Assembly (NCBI GenBank): GCA_905480425.1
Contig: CAJQQG010000012.1
Location: forward strand, 1 to 64,000
Origin: an uncultured Flavobacteriaceae bacterium
Lineage (GTDB): Bacteria > Bacteroidota > Bacteroidia > Flavobacteriales > Flavobacteriaceae
Direction: 5' to 3'
Length of the DNA: 64,000 nucleotides
Shown here: in pieces, positions 50,582 through 61,202 of the stretch
Position numbering within the stretch: position 1 is the first letter of the stretch
How the letters are laid out: each line of letters starts with the position of its first letter
Translations under genes and position numbers: made by a program
Notes under the pieces: model-generated
Database searches by the model: none
What the model saw: the letters and a program-made list of their open reading frames with translations, nothing else
Told to the model about the DNA's origin: nothing

Positions 50582-52771
50582 ATGAATTCAGATGATCTAA
50601 AGAAGGCTTTGAAGAAATACTTCGGCTTTTCTTCATTCAAAGGACTACAAGAAAGTGTTATTACTAAAGTGCTTAACAAAGAAAACAGTTTTGTTATCAT
50701 GCCCACAGGTGGGGGCAAGTCTTTATGTTATCAATTGCCCGCGCTGATGCAAGAAGGAACGTCAATTGTTGTTTCACCTCTCATTGCATTAATGAAAAAT
50801 CAAGTAGATGCTATTCGTGGTATTTCTTCAGAAAATGGAATTGCTCATGTCCTCAATTCATCTTTAACCAAAACAGCAGTTGAACAGGTAAAGTCAGATA
50901 TTATAAATGGTGTTACTAAATTATTATATGTTGCTCCCGAATCATTGGCCAAAAAAGAAAATATTGCTTTTTTCAAATCTGTAAAAATTTCTTTTTTGGC
51001 TGTAGATGAAGCTCACTGTATCTCAGAATGGGGTCATGATTTTAGACCCGAATACCGGAATTTAAGAGTTATATTGGAACAATTTGAGCAAGAAATCCCT
51101 GTAATTGCTTTAACAGCTACAGCTACACCTAAGGTTCAAGAGGATATTATGAAAAACCTGAAAATTTCAGGTGCTACTGTTTTCAAAGCTTCTTTTAACC
51201 GTCCAAACCTTTATTATGAAGTACGTACCAAAACAAATCTAGTAGATTCTGATATCATTAAGTTCATCAAACAAAATGAAAATAAATCTGGTATTGTATA
51301 TTGTTTGTCAAGAAAACGTGTTACTGAACTTTCACAAACCCTTCAGGTAAATGGCATTAAAGCACTTCCTTATCATGCCGGCCTAGATCCTAAAACAAGA
51401 ATTAATAATCAAGATAATTTTTTAAATGATGATTGCGATATAATTGTGGCGACCATTGCTTTTGGTATGGGAATTGATAAGCCTGATGTTCGTTTTGTGA
51501 TCCATCATGATATTCCGAAGAGTATTGAAAGTTATTACCAGGAAACTGGACGCGCAGGGCGTGATGGAGGAGAGGGGCATTGCCTAGCCTTCTACGCTTA
51601 TAAAGACATTGAGAAATTAGAAAAGTTCATGTCTGGAAAGCCATTAGCTGAACAGGAAATTGGGATGGCACTTTTGAGTGATATGGTTGCCTATGCTGAG
51701 ACTTCTATTTCTCGTCGTCGATTTATCCTGCATTACTTTGGAGAAGCTTTTGATAATGTAACAGGTGATGGAGGAGATATGGACGACAACATGCGTTATC
51801 CTAAAAAGAAAGTTGAGGCACAAAAAGAACTTGAGCTTTTATTATCAGTTATAAAGGCCACAAAAGAAAAATACAAGTCTAAAGAAGTGGTAAAATCTCT
51901 TTTAGGTGAAAAAAATGCACTTATTCAGTCCCATAAAACACATGAAGCTTCTTTTTTTGGGAGCGGAGATTCAAAAGATTCTTATTTTTGGATGGCTTTA
52001 ATTCGGCAAGCATTAGTTTCAGGTTTTTTGACAAAAGAAATAGAAACCTATGGTTTGTTAAAAATCACTTCACGGGGAAGAGAATATCTTTCTAATCCAA
52101 TCTCATTTTTAATGAGTGAAGATCACAAATTCGATAATATTTCTGCTGCAAACATTATTCAGAATAAATCACAAGGAATACTCGATAAAATATTAATGAA
52201 TATGCTTGTAGGACTAAGGAAACAGGTGGCAAGTGAAAGCAAAGTCCCACCATATGCTGTTTTTCAAGAATATTCTTTAGAGGATATGTGTTTAAAATAT
52301 CCTATCACCCAAGAAGAATTAATTAATATTAATGGTGTAGGAGAAGGAAAAGCAAAGCGTTATGGTGATAAATTTTTATCACTCATTATATCATATGTTG
52401 AAGAAAATCAAATTCTTCGACCAGATGATCTAGTAGTTAAGAGTACTGGAACTAATTCTGCACTTAAATTATTTTTGATTCAAAGTATCGATAGGAAATT
52501 ACCATTACAAGATATAGCTTCAGCTAAACGAATGGACATGGGAAAACTTTTAACAGAGATGGAAACCATAGTTTTTGCTGGAACTCGTCTTTATATAGAT
52601 TATTGTTTTGAAGAACTTTTTGACGAAGATCAGCAAGAAGAACTATATGACTACTTTATAGAGGCCGAATCAGATTCTATTAAAGATGCCTATGATGAAT
52701 TTGACGGAGATTATGAAGAAGAGGACCTTCGATTGTATCGACTTAAATTTATGAGCGAGATTGCCAATTAA
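50582..52771 (+). CDS. recQ: ATP-dependent DNA helicase RecQ
   Basis: IMPTGGGKSLCYQLPALMQEG, DEAHCISEWGHDFRPEYR, QETGRAGRDGG; C-terminal HRDC domain. Confidence 0.96.
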   Translation: MNSDDLKKALKKYFGFSSFKGLQESVITKVLNKENSFVIMPTGGGKSLCYQLPALMQEGTSIVVSPLIALMKNQVDAIRGISSENGIAHVLNSSLTKTAVEQVKSDIINGVTKLLYVAPESLAKKENIAFFKSVKISFLAVDEAHCISEWGHDFRPEYRNLRVILEQFEQEIPVIALTATATPKVQEDIMKNLKISGATVFKASFNRPNLYYEVRTKTNLVDSDIIKFIKQNENKSGIVYCLSRKRVTELSQTLQVNGIKALPYHAGLDPKTRINNQDNFLNDDCDIIVATIAFGMGIDKPDVRFVIHHDIPKSIESYYQETGRAGRDGGEGHCLAFYAYKDIEKLEKFMSGKPLAEQEIGMALLSDMVAYAETSISRRRFILHYFGEAFDNVTGDGGDMDDNMRYPKKKVEAQKELELLLSVIKATKEKYKSKEVVKSLLGEKNALIQSHKTHEASFFGSGDSKDSYFWMALIRQALVSGFLTKEIETYGLLKITSRGREYLSNPISFLMSEDHKFDNISAANIIQNKSQGILDKILMNMLVGLRKQVASESKVPPYAVFQEYSLEDMCLKYPITQEELININGVGEGKAKRYGDKFLSLIISYVEENQILRPDDLVVKSTGTNSALKLFLIQSIDRKLPLQDIASAKRMDMGKLLTEMETIVFAGTRLYIDYCFEELFDEDQQEELYDYFIEAESDSIKDAYDEFDGDYEEEDLRLYRLKFMSEIAN

Positions 52772-52836
52772 GCTTTTTTAGATTAACCCATTCGGATTAA
52801 AGAGGATTCTTATCTTTGCCACCAAATAAAATTATT

Positions 52837-53763
52837 ATGGAAGGTATTTACGCAAAATTTGAAACATCAAAAGGTATAGTTTTACTAGAACTAACCTTCG
52901 ACAAAACTCCTGGTACGGTTGGAAACTTCGTTAGCTTAGCAGAAGGGACATTAAAAAATGATCATAAAGGTGCTGGTGAACCATATTATAATGGGATGAA
53001 ATTTCATCGTGTTATTGCTGATTTTATGATTCAAGGTGGATGTCCGCAGGGTTCTGGTTTGGGTGGTCCTGGATATCAATTTGATGATGAATTTCATCCA
53101 GATTTAAAACACAACAAGCCAGGAACGATTTCTATGGCAAATTCTGGACCAGCGACAAATGGAAGTCAATTTTTTATTACCCACGGTAAAACAGACTGGT
53201 TAGACGGAAAACATACGGTTTTTGGTTATGTAACTGAAGGTCAAGATGTTATTAATAATATTACTCAAGGAGACATCATTGATTCGGTAACTATTGAACG
53301 CCATGGAGTAGCCGCAAAAGAATGGGACGCACTAAAAGCATTTGAGGAATTTAATTCTAGTGGTGAAACACGAAAGCAATCGGCTGTTGATGCTGCAGAT
53401 AAAGCAATGTCTACTTTAGTAAAGGGGATGAAAAAAACTACAAGTGGATTATATTATACCATTACGAAAGAAGGTGAAGGAGAACATCCACCAAAAGGAG
53501 CTAATGTTTCTGTTCATTACAAGGGAACATTAGTCGACGGAACTGTTTTTGATTCTTCTTATCAACGAGACCAACCGATAGAATTTTCAGTAGGCGTGGG
53601 ACAAGTTATTCCGGGATGGGATGAAGGAATTTTATTACTTAATAAAGGTGCTGCTGCTCGTTTTGTAATTCCAAGTCATTTAGGATATGGTGCTAAAGGT
53701 GCTGGTGGTGTTATTCCCGCAGACGCTACGTTAATATTTGAAGTAGAACTCATAAAATTCTAA
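52837..53763 (+). CDS. Peptidylprolyl isomerase, cyclophilin-FKBP dual-domain fusion
   Basis: N-terminal cyclophilin (FHRVIADFMIQGGCPQGSGLGGPGYQFDDE, MANSGPATNGSQFFITH) joined to C-terminal FKBP (VSVHYKGTLVDGTVFDSSY...GWDEGILLLNKGAAARFVIPSHLGYG); ATG at 52837 preferred to TTG 52816. Confidence 0.94.
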   Translation: MEGIYAKFETSKGIVLLELTFDKTPGTVGNFVSLAEGTLKNDHKGAGEPYYNGMKFHRVIADFMIQGGCPQGSGLGGPGYQFDDEFHPDLKHNKPGTISMANSGPATNGSQFFITHGKTDWLDGKHTVFGYVTEGQDVINNITQGDIIDSVTIERHGVAAKEWDALKAFEEFNSSGETRKQSAVDAADKAMSTLVKGMKKTTSGLYYTITKEGEGEHPPKGANVSVHYKGTLVDGTVFDSSYQRDQPIEFSVGVGQVIPGWDEGILLLNKGAAARFVIPSHLGYGAKGAGGVIPADATLIFEVELIKF

Positions 53764-54341
53764 AAACGATCTTCAGGGCTATTGCCTTGATGCCATTTTA
53801 TATTACAGCCTATACTTGGATATTGAATTTCAAGCATGGGCTTTTTTGATAGCATGATTTTAACTGCTTTATGTAAATTTTCACCTGTTATTGGTATTGT
53901 GTTTCCAGGCCTTGAAGCGTCATATCGCCCCCTATAAACTAGCTTCAAGCCTACATCAAATAAATAAAAATCCGGAGTACACGCAGCCTTATAGGCATGA
54001 GCGATCTCCTGAGTTTTATCATATAGATATGGGAATAAAAACTTTTTATTAAATGATAATTTCGCCATTTCTTGAGGGCCATCTTGAGGATGAGAATGTA
54101 TACTATTACTTGATATAGCAATCGTATTAATACCTTTTGATTCTAATAATTCTGCACTTGAAACTATTGAATCTATTAAGTGAACAACATACGGACAATG
54201 ATTACATATAAAAATAATTAAAGTACCTTTTGAACCTTTTAATGACTCTAATTTAGACTGTTTTCCAGTCACCACATTTAGAAGAGAAAAATCGGGAGCA
54301 ATTCTTCCTAATGGAAGCATATAAGATTCAGTAAGCGCCAT
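53760..54341 (-). CDS. Thioredoxin family / AhpC-TSA-like redoxin
   Basis: LPLGRIAPDFSLLNVVTGKQSKLESLKGSKGTLIIFICNHCPYV; HCPY near thioredoxin position. Confidence 0.85.
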   Translation of the reverse strand: MALTESYMLPLGRIAPDFSLLNVVTGKQSKLESLKGSKGTLIIFICNHCPYVVHLIDSIVSSAELLESKGINTIAISSNSIHSHPQDGPQEMAKLSFNKKFLFPYLYDKTQEIAHAYKAACTPDFYLFDVGLKLVYRGRYDASRPGNTIPITGENLHKAVKIMLSKKPMLEIQYPSIGCNIKWHQGNSPEDRF

Positions 54342-54395
54342 TTTTTATATATCTGAATTTAAAAGTAGTATTTTTATACCATTCAAAATAGATTC

Positions 54396-54722
54396 ATGAT
54401 TGATTATAATACTTTTGAAAAAATAGATTTACGAGTAGGGACTATTATCTCTGCTATTAATTTCCCTGAGGCTAAAAAGCCTGCTTTTCAGTTAAAAATA
54501 GATTTTGGGCCCTTGGGGGTTTTAAATTCATCAGCGCAAGTAACAAATCGCTATTCCCTAGAAGAGCTTCTAGATCGTCAAGTAATAGCTGTAGTTAATA
54601 TTGGAACAAGAAAAATCGCAAATTTTAAAAGTCAGTGCTTGGTTCTTGGAGCTACAGAGGAAAAAGATGTTATCCTATTGGCCCCTGAATCTAAATTGGC
54701 CAATGGACAACAAATTTTGTAG
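54396..54722 (+). CDS. tRNA-binding domain protein (CsaA-like)
   Basis: FEKIDLRVGTIISAINFPEAKKPAFQLKIDFGPLG; VVNIGTRKIANFKSQCLVLGA. Confidence 0.92.
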   Translation: MIDYNTFEKIDLRVGTIISAINFPEAKKPAFQLKIDFGPLGVLNSSAQVTNRYSLEELLDRQVIAVVNIGTRKIANFKSQCLVLGATEEKDVILLAPESKLANGQQIL

Positions 54723-54723
54723 G

Positions 54724-57237
54724 CTACATTTTGTCAGATAGATAAAGTGCATTTGTTATTATGCGATTTGTGCCGTACCAAAATGCTCTAAAGTTAGTGT
54801 TATCGGTTAATATGATTACTCTTCCTTTGCCTATTCTGTTAACTTTAAAAGGGACTGTGTCTTTTAATAGTGCTAAATTTTCTTCAGATATATAACCACT
54901 AAGTAACGGAGTCTTCGTGTATTGGATTGGGTTATTATAACTATTTTCATCTGCTTTAATGAAAATATTGGTATTTCTAAAAATGGGTAATGTTGTATTT
55001 TGGTAACCAAAATTTATAGGATGACTTCTATCAATTTTTGTGTTGAAAATTGCTCCACCTGTAACTTGGGCACCTCTAAAAGCATTTTTATTGTCAAAGC
55101 TAATATTTTTTGCTATTATATTTTCTTCTAAAAAATCTAATGTTATAAACTCATTTTTATTTAACCATTTTGTGGTGTATCGATAACCAATAAGGGTACC
55201 TCCTTCATTTACAAATTCTTTGATTTTATCAATATGTGGATCTAATCCTGAACCTGAAAAATTCGGAATAATAAAGTGACTGTATCGACTTAAGTCAACT
55301 TTCCTTAAATTACGAACATCAATTTTAGTGATTGTAATCTCATGTCTTGTGTCAAGTAAATGCCATATTTCACCTGCATCATAACTGCGAACTCCATCGC
55401 CTACTAAAAGAGCTATTTCTGGTTTTTTAACTTTTGAAAAATCACCAGACCCAAGATCAATACCCTCAGTATGGCCAGTATTTGCTCCTACAATAGTCAC
55501 ATGAGTTTCTGCCGCAGCTTTTTGCAGAATCTTATAAAGTTCATTTTCATCAATAACTTGATTTTTAACAGGAACCATATAGGTCCCATAATCATAGTTA
55601 TTACCCTCTAAAGTAAAAGGAGTAAGACCTACTTTTATTCTAATATTTTGTTGTTGTAATTTATTTATCAATTTAGGCACATAGTAATTATGTGCTTCAA
55701 ATACATATGCATAAGAACCTTTATTTGTTACTTTTCCTATGGGAGCTTTTAAATCATTTACAATATTTCCAATATTTTCAATGCTGTTTTGATATTCATA
55801 ATCTAGATTAAAAGCATAGGGGAGTGTCCAAGCAGAAACATCATAAAACAAACTGTCTTGAAATTTTGTTTGAGTACTGAACATTGCATGTATCAATTTA
55901 TTTTTCTTTTGTTCTAAAGGAATAATATAGCTTGTTTCTGGGATGAATTTTTTTCCTTTTTTCACTATATTATTTTTTAGATGATGAATTACGATGTCAT
56001 GACGTTTAAAAATACGTGCTAGTTCATATGTGGTTACTGGATCCTTAGGATTTCCGAAAACAATAGCTTTTCGCTTATTTTTTTTAGCTTCAATTAAGGA
56101 CGTTTTATAGAAGTCTTGAAAATAATTTAATAGCTCTACGCGCATCGAACTAGCTGCTTTTAAGGTGGAAAAAGCTGCAGTTAATTGATTACGAATAGTA
56201 AAAGGAAAAGTTAGTGTTCCGTTGTCGCTTTCTTGAATGTGGCCTCTTGAACTTGCTTGTTCAAATAAAATTCCAATACCTCCATTAACATCTGGATAGG
56301 TAGATCCTTTTCCGTAATAAAAATCATCAAAATTCTCTTGAGAATAATATAATGAACCTATTTTATCAAAAGCATCAATATGGAATGCACTAATTTTTTC
56401 AGTCAATTTCTGATTCATTAATGGAGTCAATGGATTAACACGAGAAGGATGTCCTGGTTGAAAAAAGAAACTAGAGTTAGTTCCCATTTCATGATGATCT
56501 GTTAAGATATTCGGAAGCCACTTGGTAAATGTTTTTAGACGAGCTTGCGATTCTGGTAATTGTCCAGGAAGCCAATCTCGATTTAGGTCAAACCAATAGT
56601 GATTAGTTCGACCTCCAGGCCAAACTTCGTTATATTCTCTATCATTTGAGTCTGCTGTTAAGTTTTGATTTCTATTAGTATTTGCCCAATAGGCAAATCT
56701 TTGAAGTCCATCAGGGTTAAAACTTGGGTCAAAGAGTATTACCAAATCTTTTAACATTTGAAGTGTTTCTGGAGCTTGGCTTGCTGCCAGATGATAGGCT
56801 GCTAAAAGCCCAGCATTTGCGCCACTTGGTTCATTTCCGTGAATTGAAAATCCTTGATAAACTACTAATGGTTGAGATGCAATGGAAACTTTACTTCCTA
56901 TAGGGTCCGATAGTTTAAGATGTTCTTTTTGTATAGATCCTATATTTTTATGATTTTCAGGACTGGTAATCGTGAGTAATAAAATTGGTCTTCCCTCATA
57001 AGTTTTGCCTCTGTTCTCAATAGTAATACGATCTGAAGCTTTAGCGAGTTCGTACATATAGTTTATTAACTTATCATGTGAGACATGCCATGTTCCTACT
57101 TCATATCCTAATAATTCAACAGGGGTAGGAATTTTATTATCGTAAGGATGTGTTTGATCTAAATAGTAATCGAGTGTAACCTGGCTAAATATAATTCCGC
57201 CTGATAGAAGAAATAAAAGGGATAGAAGATTTTTCAT
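54724..57237 (-). CDS. M14 family zinc carboxypeptidase, secreted
   Basis: Signal peptide; GFSIHGNEPSG (HxxE), NRNQNLTADSNDREY, DLNRDWLPGQLPES. Confidence 0.88.
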   Translation of the reverse strand: MKNLLSLLFLLSGGIIFSQVTLDYYLDQTHPYDNKIPTPVELLGYEVGTWHVSHDKLINYMYELAKASDRITIENRGKTYEGRPILLLTITSPENHKNIGSIQKEHLKLSDPIGSKVSIASQPLVVYQGFSIHGNEPSGANAGLLAAYHLAASQAPETLQMLKDLVILFDPSFNPDGLQRFAYWANTNRNQNLTADSNDREYNEVWPGGRTNHYWFDLNRDWLPGQLPESQARLKTFTKWLPNILTDHHEMGTNSSFFFQPGHPSRVNPLTPLMNQKLTEKISAFHIDAFDKIGSLYYSQENFDDFYYGKGSTYPDVNGGIGILFEQASSRGHIQESDNGTLTFPFTIRNQLTAAFSTLKAASSMRVELLNYFQDFYKTSLIEAKKNKRKAIVFGNPKDPVTTYELARIFKRHDIVIHHLKNNIVKKGKKFIPETSYIIPLEQKKNKLIHAMFSTQTKFQDSLFYDVSAWTLPYAFNLDYEYQNSIENIGNIVNDLKAPIGKVTNKGSYAYVFEAHNYYVPKLINKLQQQNIRIKVGLTPFTLEGNNYDYGTYMVPVKNQVIDENELYKILQKAAAETHVTIVGANTGHTEGIDLGSGDFSKVKKPEIALLVGDGVRSYDAGEIWHLLDTRHEITITKIDVRNLRKVDLSRYSHFIIPNFSGSGLDPHIDKIKEFVNEGGTLIGYRYTTKWLNKNEFITLDFLEENIIAKNISFDNKNAFRGAQVTGGAIFNTKIDRSHPINFGYQNTTLPIFRNTNIFIKADENSYNNPIQYTKTPLLSGYISEENLALLKDTVPFKVNRIGKGRVIILTDNTNFRAFWYGTNRIITNALYLSDKM

Positions 57238-57482
57238 AATTAAGTTTCTTAATTATTAAAGGTTGAAATAATTATTTAGAGGAAAAAATAAAAGAGAAGT
57301 ATTTTAAAGTAAATTTTTTTTTTATAGAAAAAAGTATTGATTTAAAGTTATATGAATTAAATCTTTTCAGAATAGAAGTTTTTATAATGTCATTTTCTGA
57401 TCAATCTAGGACCTAATTTTTAGGAAAAAATCTAATTGATTGATTTAATAACTGAGTAAAGTTTTTAGAAAATATCTTATTC

Positions 57483-59231
57483 CTATATATCTGAATGTTG
57501 TTTTTTAGATAATTCTTTGTAATAACCTTTAGCATTAATTAAATCAATGTGCCTACCTTTTTGAACGATTTGTCCATTTTCAAGAATAATTATAAGATCT
57601 GCGTGTCTTACAGACGAAATTCGATGGCTAACTATAATTGTAGTTTTATTTTTAGTCGCTGTTTTCAGGTGTTTTAAAATCTCTTCTTCAGTATCAGTAT
57701 CAACTGCAGAAAGACAATCATCTAAAAGTAAAATATTTGGTTTTTTTATTAATCCCCTGGCAATAGAAACACGCTGAATTTGACCTCCAGAAAGTGTAAC
57801 ACCTCGCTCACCTAAAAGAGTTTTGTATCCTTCTTTAAAACCAATAATGTTATCATGAACTTTTGCATGTTTTGTTGCCTTTTGAATTTCTTCTTTGTTA
57901 GCATTTATTGATCCAAAACGAATATTATCTTCAATGCTTTCAGAAAATAAAAATGAATTTTGTGGTACATAGGCCAATGAACTCCTGATTTCTTCAATTC
58001 GATAGTCTTTTAAGTTAAATCGATCAATTTCAATGGATCCTTCTGAGGGATCATAAAGTCGTGATATTAAATCTAAAAAAGTAGTTTTACCTGAGCCAAT
58101 ATTCCCAATAACCCCCAGGGTAGTTCCTGAAGGAATTTCAAGAGAAATATTTCTTAAGGCAGTAATATTTGTTTCGGGATAGACTAATGAAACATTTTTA
58201 AATTTAATATTCCCATTTATGGGTTTATTTATTCCTGGACCATCATCAATTTCAGGTTTTTCTTTTAAGAAAACATTAATTCTTTTTTGAGATGCTTCTG
58301 CTTGTTGAACTATTGAAGTAATCCATCCCACGACTGCAACAGGCCAAGTAAGCATATTAACATAAATAATAAATTCTGCAAGTACCCCAATTTCGATTTT
58401 TCCATTTATGTATTGATTTCCCCCTACATAAATAACAATAAGGTTTGAACACCCAATAAGTAAAATCATAAGTGGGAAAAACCAAGCCTGAACTTTCACA
58501 AGACTCATGTTTTTTTCAAAACTATCGTAAGCTAAGTCAGAAAAATTCTCATTCATTTTATGCTGCAGGTTGTAAGACTTAATTACAGAAATCCCACTAA
58601 ATGTTTCTTGAGCGAAAGAAGACATTTTAGAAAGTATTTCTTGAACTAATGTGCTCTTCGTATTAATAATTCGACTCAGCTTATAGATCGTTACAGATAA
58701 AATTGGAAGTGGTAACATAGTATATAAAGTCAGTTCAGGCGCAATGCTTATCATATAAGAAATTACTATAATAAATAGTGAAATTGTATTAACACTATAC
58801 ATAAAAGCAGGACCAACATACATTCTTACTTTACCAACATCTTCGCTTATTCGATTCATCAGGTCACCCGTTCGGTTGTTTTTATAAAACCGTTGAGTTA
58901 GTCTTTGATAATGCCAAAAAATTTCATTTTTTAGATCAAACTCTATAAATCGAGAAACATTTATAATAGTTTGTCGCATTAAGAACGTAAGGAATCCAGA
59001 AATTAAAGTAGCTCCAATAATAATGAGAATATTAATTAGTAAAACCTTTTTTATAACTTCTGATTCTCCACCAGGAGATTGCAAATATTTTTCAACTGCC
59101 GTCAAAGAGTTTCCGATAAGTCGAGGAGCAAATAATGAAAAAATTCTTGCTATAATGGTAATTAAAAAACCTAAAAGAAGTTTTGTTCGGTATTTTAAAA
59201 AGTATTTATTTAGATATTGAAGTTCTTTCAT
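57483..59231 (-). CDS. ABC transporter ATP-binding protein/permease (exporter half-transporter)
   Basis: 6-TM permease domain plus GVIGNIGSGKTTFLDLISRLYDPSEG and LSGGQIQRVSIARGLIKKPNILLLDDCLSAVD. Confidence 0.93.
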   Translation of the reverse strand: MKELQYLNKYFLKYRTKLLLGFLITIIARIFSLFAPRLIGNSLTAVEKYLQSPGGESEVIKKVLLINILIIIGATLISGFLTFLMRQTIINVSRFIEFDLKNEIFWHYQRLTQRFYKNNRTGDLMNRISEDVGKVRMYVGPAFMYSVNTISLFIIVISYMISIAPELTLYTMLPLPILSVTIYKLSRIINTKSTLVQEILSKMSSFAQETFSGISVIKSYNLQHKMNENFSDLAYDSFEKNMSLVKVQAWFFPLMILLIGCSNLIVIYVGGNQYINGKIEIGVLAEFIIYVNMLTWPVAVVGWITSIVQQAEASQKRINVFLKEKPEIDDGPGINKPINGNIKFKNVSLVYPETNITALRNISLEIPSGTTLGVIGNIGSGKTTFLDLISRLYDPSEGSIEIDRFNLKDYRIEEIRSSLAYVPQNSFLFSESIEDNIRFGSINANKEEIQKATKHAKVHDNIIGFKEGYKTLLGERGVTLSGGQIQRVSIARGLIKKPNILLLDDCLSAVDTDTEEEILKHLKTATKNKTTIIVSHRISSVRHADLIIILENGQIVQKGRHIDLINAKGYYKELSKKQHSDI

Positions 59232-59358
59232 AACTGTTACTTCAAATATAAGTAAATGGAAAGGGTTAAATTCAAATATAATCCTGAAACTTTTATTGAA
59301 TAATTACATTTTTTTCCACTTTATTGGATTAATTTCGTGTCTAATAAAGTTCTAAAAC

Positions 59359-60303
59359 ATGCTTACAAGACGCCACATTCGCATTAAAGTAATGCAGTCT
59401 GTTTATTCCTTTACAGTTGGGAAACAATTTAAAATTGATGATGAGGTTAAGTTTTTTAAAGAAAGCGTAGAACACACCTTTAATCTTTACCTTCTTCTTC
59501 TTGGTCTTATCAAATCCCTTCATGCACATGCTGAGCAACAGTTGGAAACCATTCAAAAGCATAACATTCAAAACGAAACTCACTTTTTTATTCTTCAAAA
59601 GTTTGCTCAAAATAAAGTTCTTCTTTTTATTAAGAATCATAAAAGTTTGTCTAAGCATTTAAATAATAAAAAACTCATAAATTGGGACTTAGAGTTCAAA
59701 TACTTAAAAGAATTATTTGAACTCGTTACTTCTTCAGCTATTTTTAAAGCCTACATGGCTCTTGAAAACATAAAAATAGCAGATGATTTAAAACTTGTCT
59801 TAAAAATATTTAAAGACCATATCGCTACTTCAAGTTATCTATATGATCATATTGAAGATCAGCGATTGACATGGATTGATGACTTGCCAATGGTGAACAC
59901 CTTTATGCTTAAAATGTTAAAAAAAATAAAAGTAAATAAACCTCAAACTTTATTATTTCCCAAGCCAAATGAAAACCAAGAGGATACAGATTTTGGAATA
60001 CAACTTTTAGAAAAAGTAATTGTAAATGATGAAAAATTACAAAAAGAGCTTTTGGGAAAAACACCAAATTGGGATGCAGATAGAATTGCACAACTTGATA
60101 ATGTTATTTTAAAAATTGCAATTGCTGAATTATTATACTTCCCATTAATTCCATCTAAAGTAACCCTTAACGAATATTTAGAGATTGCTAAAGATTATTC
60201 CACTCCTAATAGCAATAATTTTGTAAATGGTGTATTGGACAAGTTAGTAAAAGAATTTAGTCAAGAAAATCGTTTGAACAAAACAGGGAGGGGCTTGTTA
60301 TGA
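59359..60303 (+). CDS. nusB: Transcription antitermination factor NusB (long Bacteroidetes form)
   Basis: MLTRRHIRIKVMQSVYSF N-terminus; WDADRIAQLDNVILKIAIAELLYFPLIPSKVTLNEYLEIAKDYSTPNSNNFVNGVLDKL. Confidence 0.92.
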   Translation: MLTRRHIRIKVMQSVYSFTVGKQFKIDDEVKFFKESVEHTFNLYLLLLGLIKSLHAHAEQQLETIQKHNIQNETHFFILQKFAQNKVLLFIKNHKSLSKHLNNKKLINWDLEFKYLKELFELVTSSAIFKAYMALENIKIADDLKLVLKIFKDHIATSSYLYDHIEDQRLTWIDDLPMVNTFMLKMLKKIKVNKPQTLLFPKPNENQEDTDFGIQLLEKVIVNDEKLQKELLGKTPNWDADRIAQLDNVILKIAIAELLYFPLIPSKVTLNEYLEIAKDYSTPNSNNFVNGVLDKLVKEFSQENRLNKTGRGLL

Positions 60304-60346
60304 TAACTTTTTTTATTACTTTTGAATTCACTTAATTTATATATTG

Positions 60347-60844
60347 ATGAAAAAAATATTAATCATTTGTTTAGCAATTATCGCCACTACTTTTACAGCA
60401 TGCCAAGACAGTGCAGCGAAAAAGATAACCAACGCAACAACAACTAATGCTTCTAGTTCGAACCCTTCATTGAATGTTTCAGGGCCAATTATCACTTTTG
60501 ATAAAACTGAACATGATTTTGGAACTATTAATGAAGGAGAAACAGTAACAACAGAATTCAATTTCACAAATACTGGCCAAGAGGATTTAATTATTGTTGA
60601 TGCCCGTGGAAGCTGTGGCTGTACAGTTCCACAATATCCTAAAAATACTCCTATTGCTCCTGGAGCTTCAGGAAAAATAATGGTTAGCTTTGATTCAAGT
60701 AATAAGCCTGGAATGCAACAAAAATCAGTAACACTTTCAGCAAATACAGCTTCTGGAAGAGAGATGTTAAGAATAAAATCTAACGTTACTCCAGATCCAG
60801 TAAAGCAACAACAACGTGATGCACAAGCTAAAGCACGTCAATAA
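60347..60844 (+). CDS. DUF1573 domain-containing lipoprotein
   Basis: Lipobox TTFTAC; FDKTEHDFGTINEGETVTTEFNFTNTGQEDLIIVDARGSCGCTVPQYP. Confidence 0.92.
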   Translation: MKKILIICLAIIATTFTACQDSAAKKITNATTTNASSSNPSLNVSGPIITFDKTEHDFGTINEGETVTTEFNFTNTGQEDLIIVDARGSCGCTVPQYPKNTPIAPGASGKIMVSFDSSNKPGMQQKSVTLSANTASGREMLRIKSNVTPDPVKQQQRDAQAKARQ

Positions 60845-60861
60845 ATTTTAATTTAATTACT

Positions 60862-61158
60862 ATGTCAGAAGGCTTATCAAGTCAACTTCCTTTTTTACTG
60901 TTAATGCTAGTGGTATTTTTCTTTTTTATAATACTTCCAGGTCAGCGTAAACAAAAAAAGGAAAAGAATTTTATGAGTGCTATGAAAAAAGGTGATCGTA
61001 TAATCACAAAAAGTGGTTTACATGCTAAAATCATGGAACTCAATGATAAGGATAATACTTGTGTCATAGAAACATTGGCAGGAAAGCTTAAGATTGAACG
61101 TTCAGCTATTTCATTGGAAATGAGTTCAAAGTTAAATGCTCCCCAGATAAAAAAATAA
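60862..61158 (+). CDS. yajC: Preprotein translocase subunit YajC
   Basis: Single TM FFFFIILPGQRKQKKEKNFMSAMKKGDRIITKSGLHAKI. Confidence 0.94.
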   Translation: MSEGLSSQLPFLLLMLVVFFFFIILPGQRKQKKEKNFMSAMKKGDRIITKSGLHAKIMELNDKDNTCVIETLAGKLKIERSAISLEMSSKLNAPQIKK

Positions 61159-61202
61159 CAACTTTTAATCACGGCTCTAGGCGGGATTTTTTTTAATAAA
61201 GG

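Noticed and set aside
59341-59658. 105-aa minus-strand ORF antisense to nusB
   Set aside because: Lys/Phe-rich low-complexity shadow ORF overlapping the conserved nusB start.
61173-61196. Possible terminator after yajC (AATCACGGCTCTAGGCGGGATTTTTTTT)
   Set aside because: T8 tract is good but the stem is badly mismatched by eye; not called.
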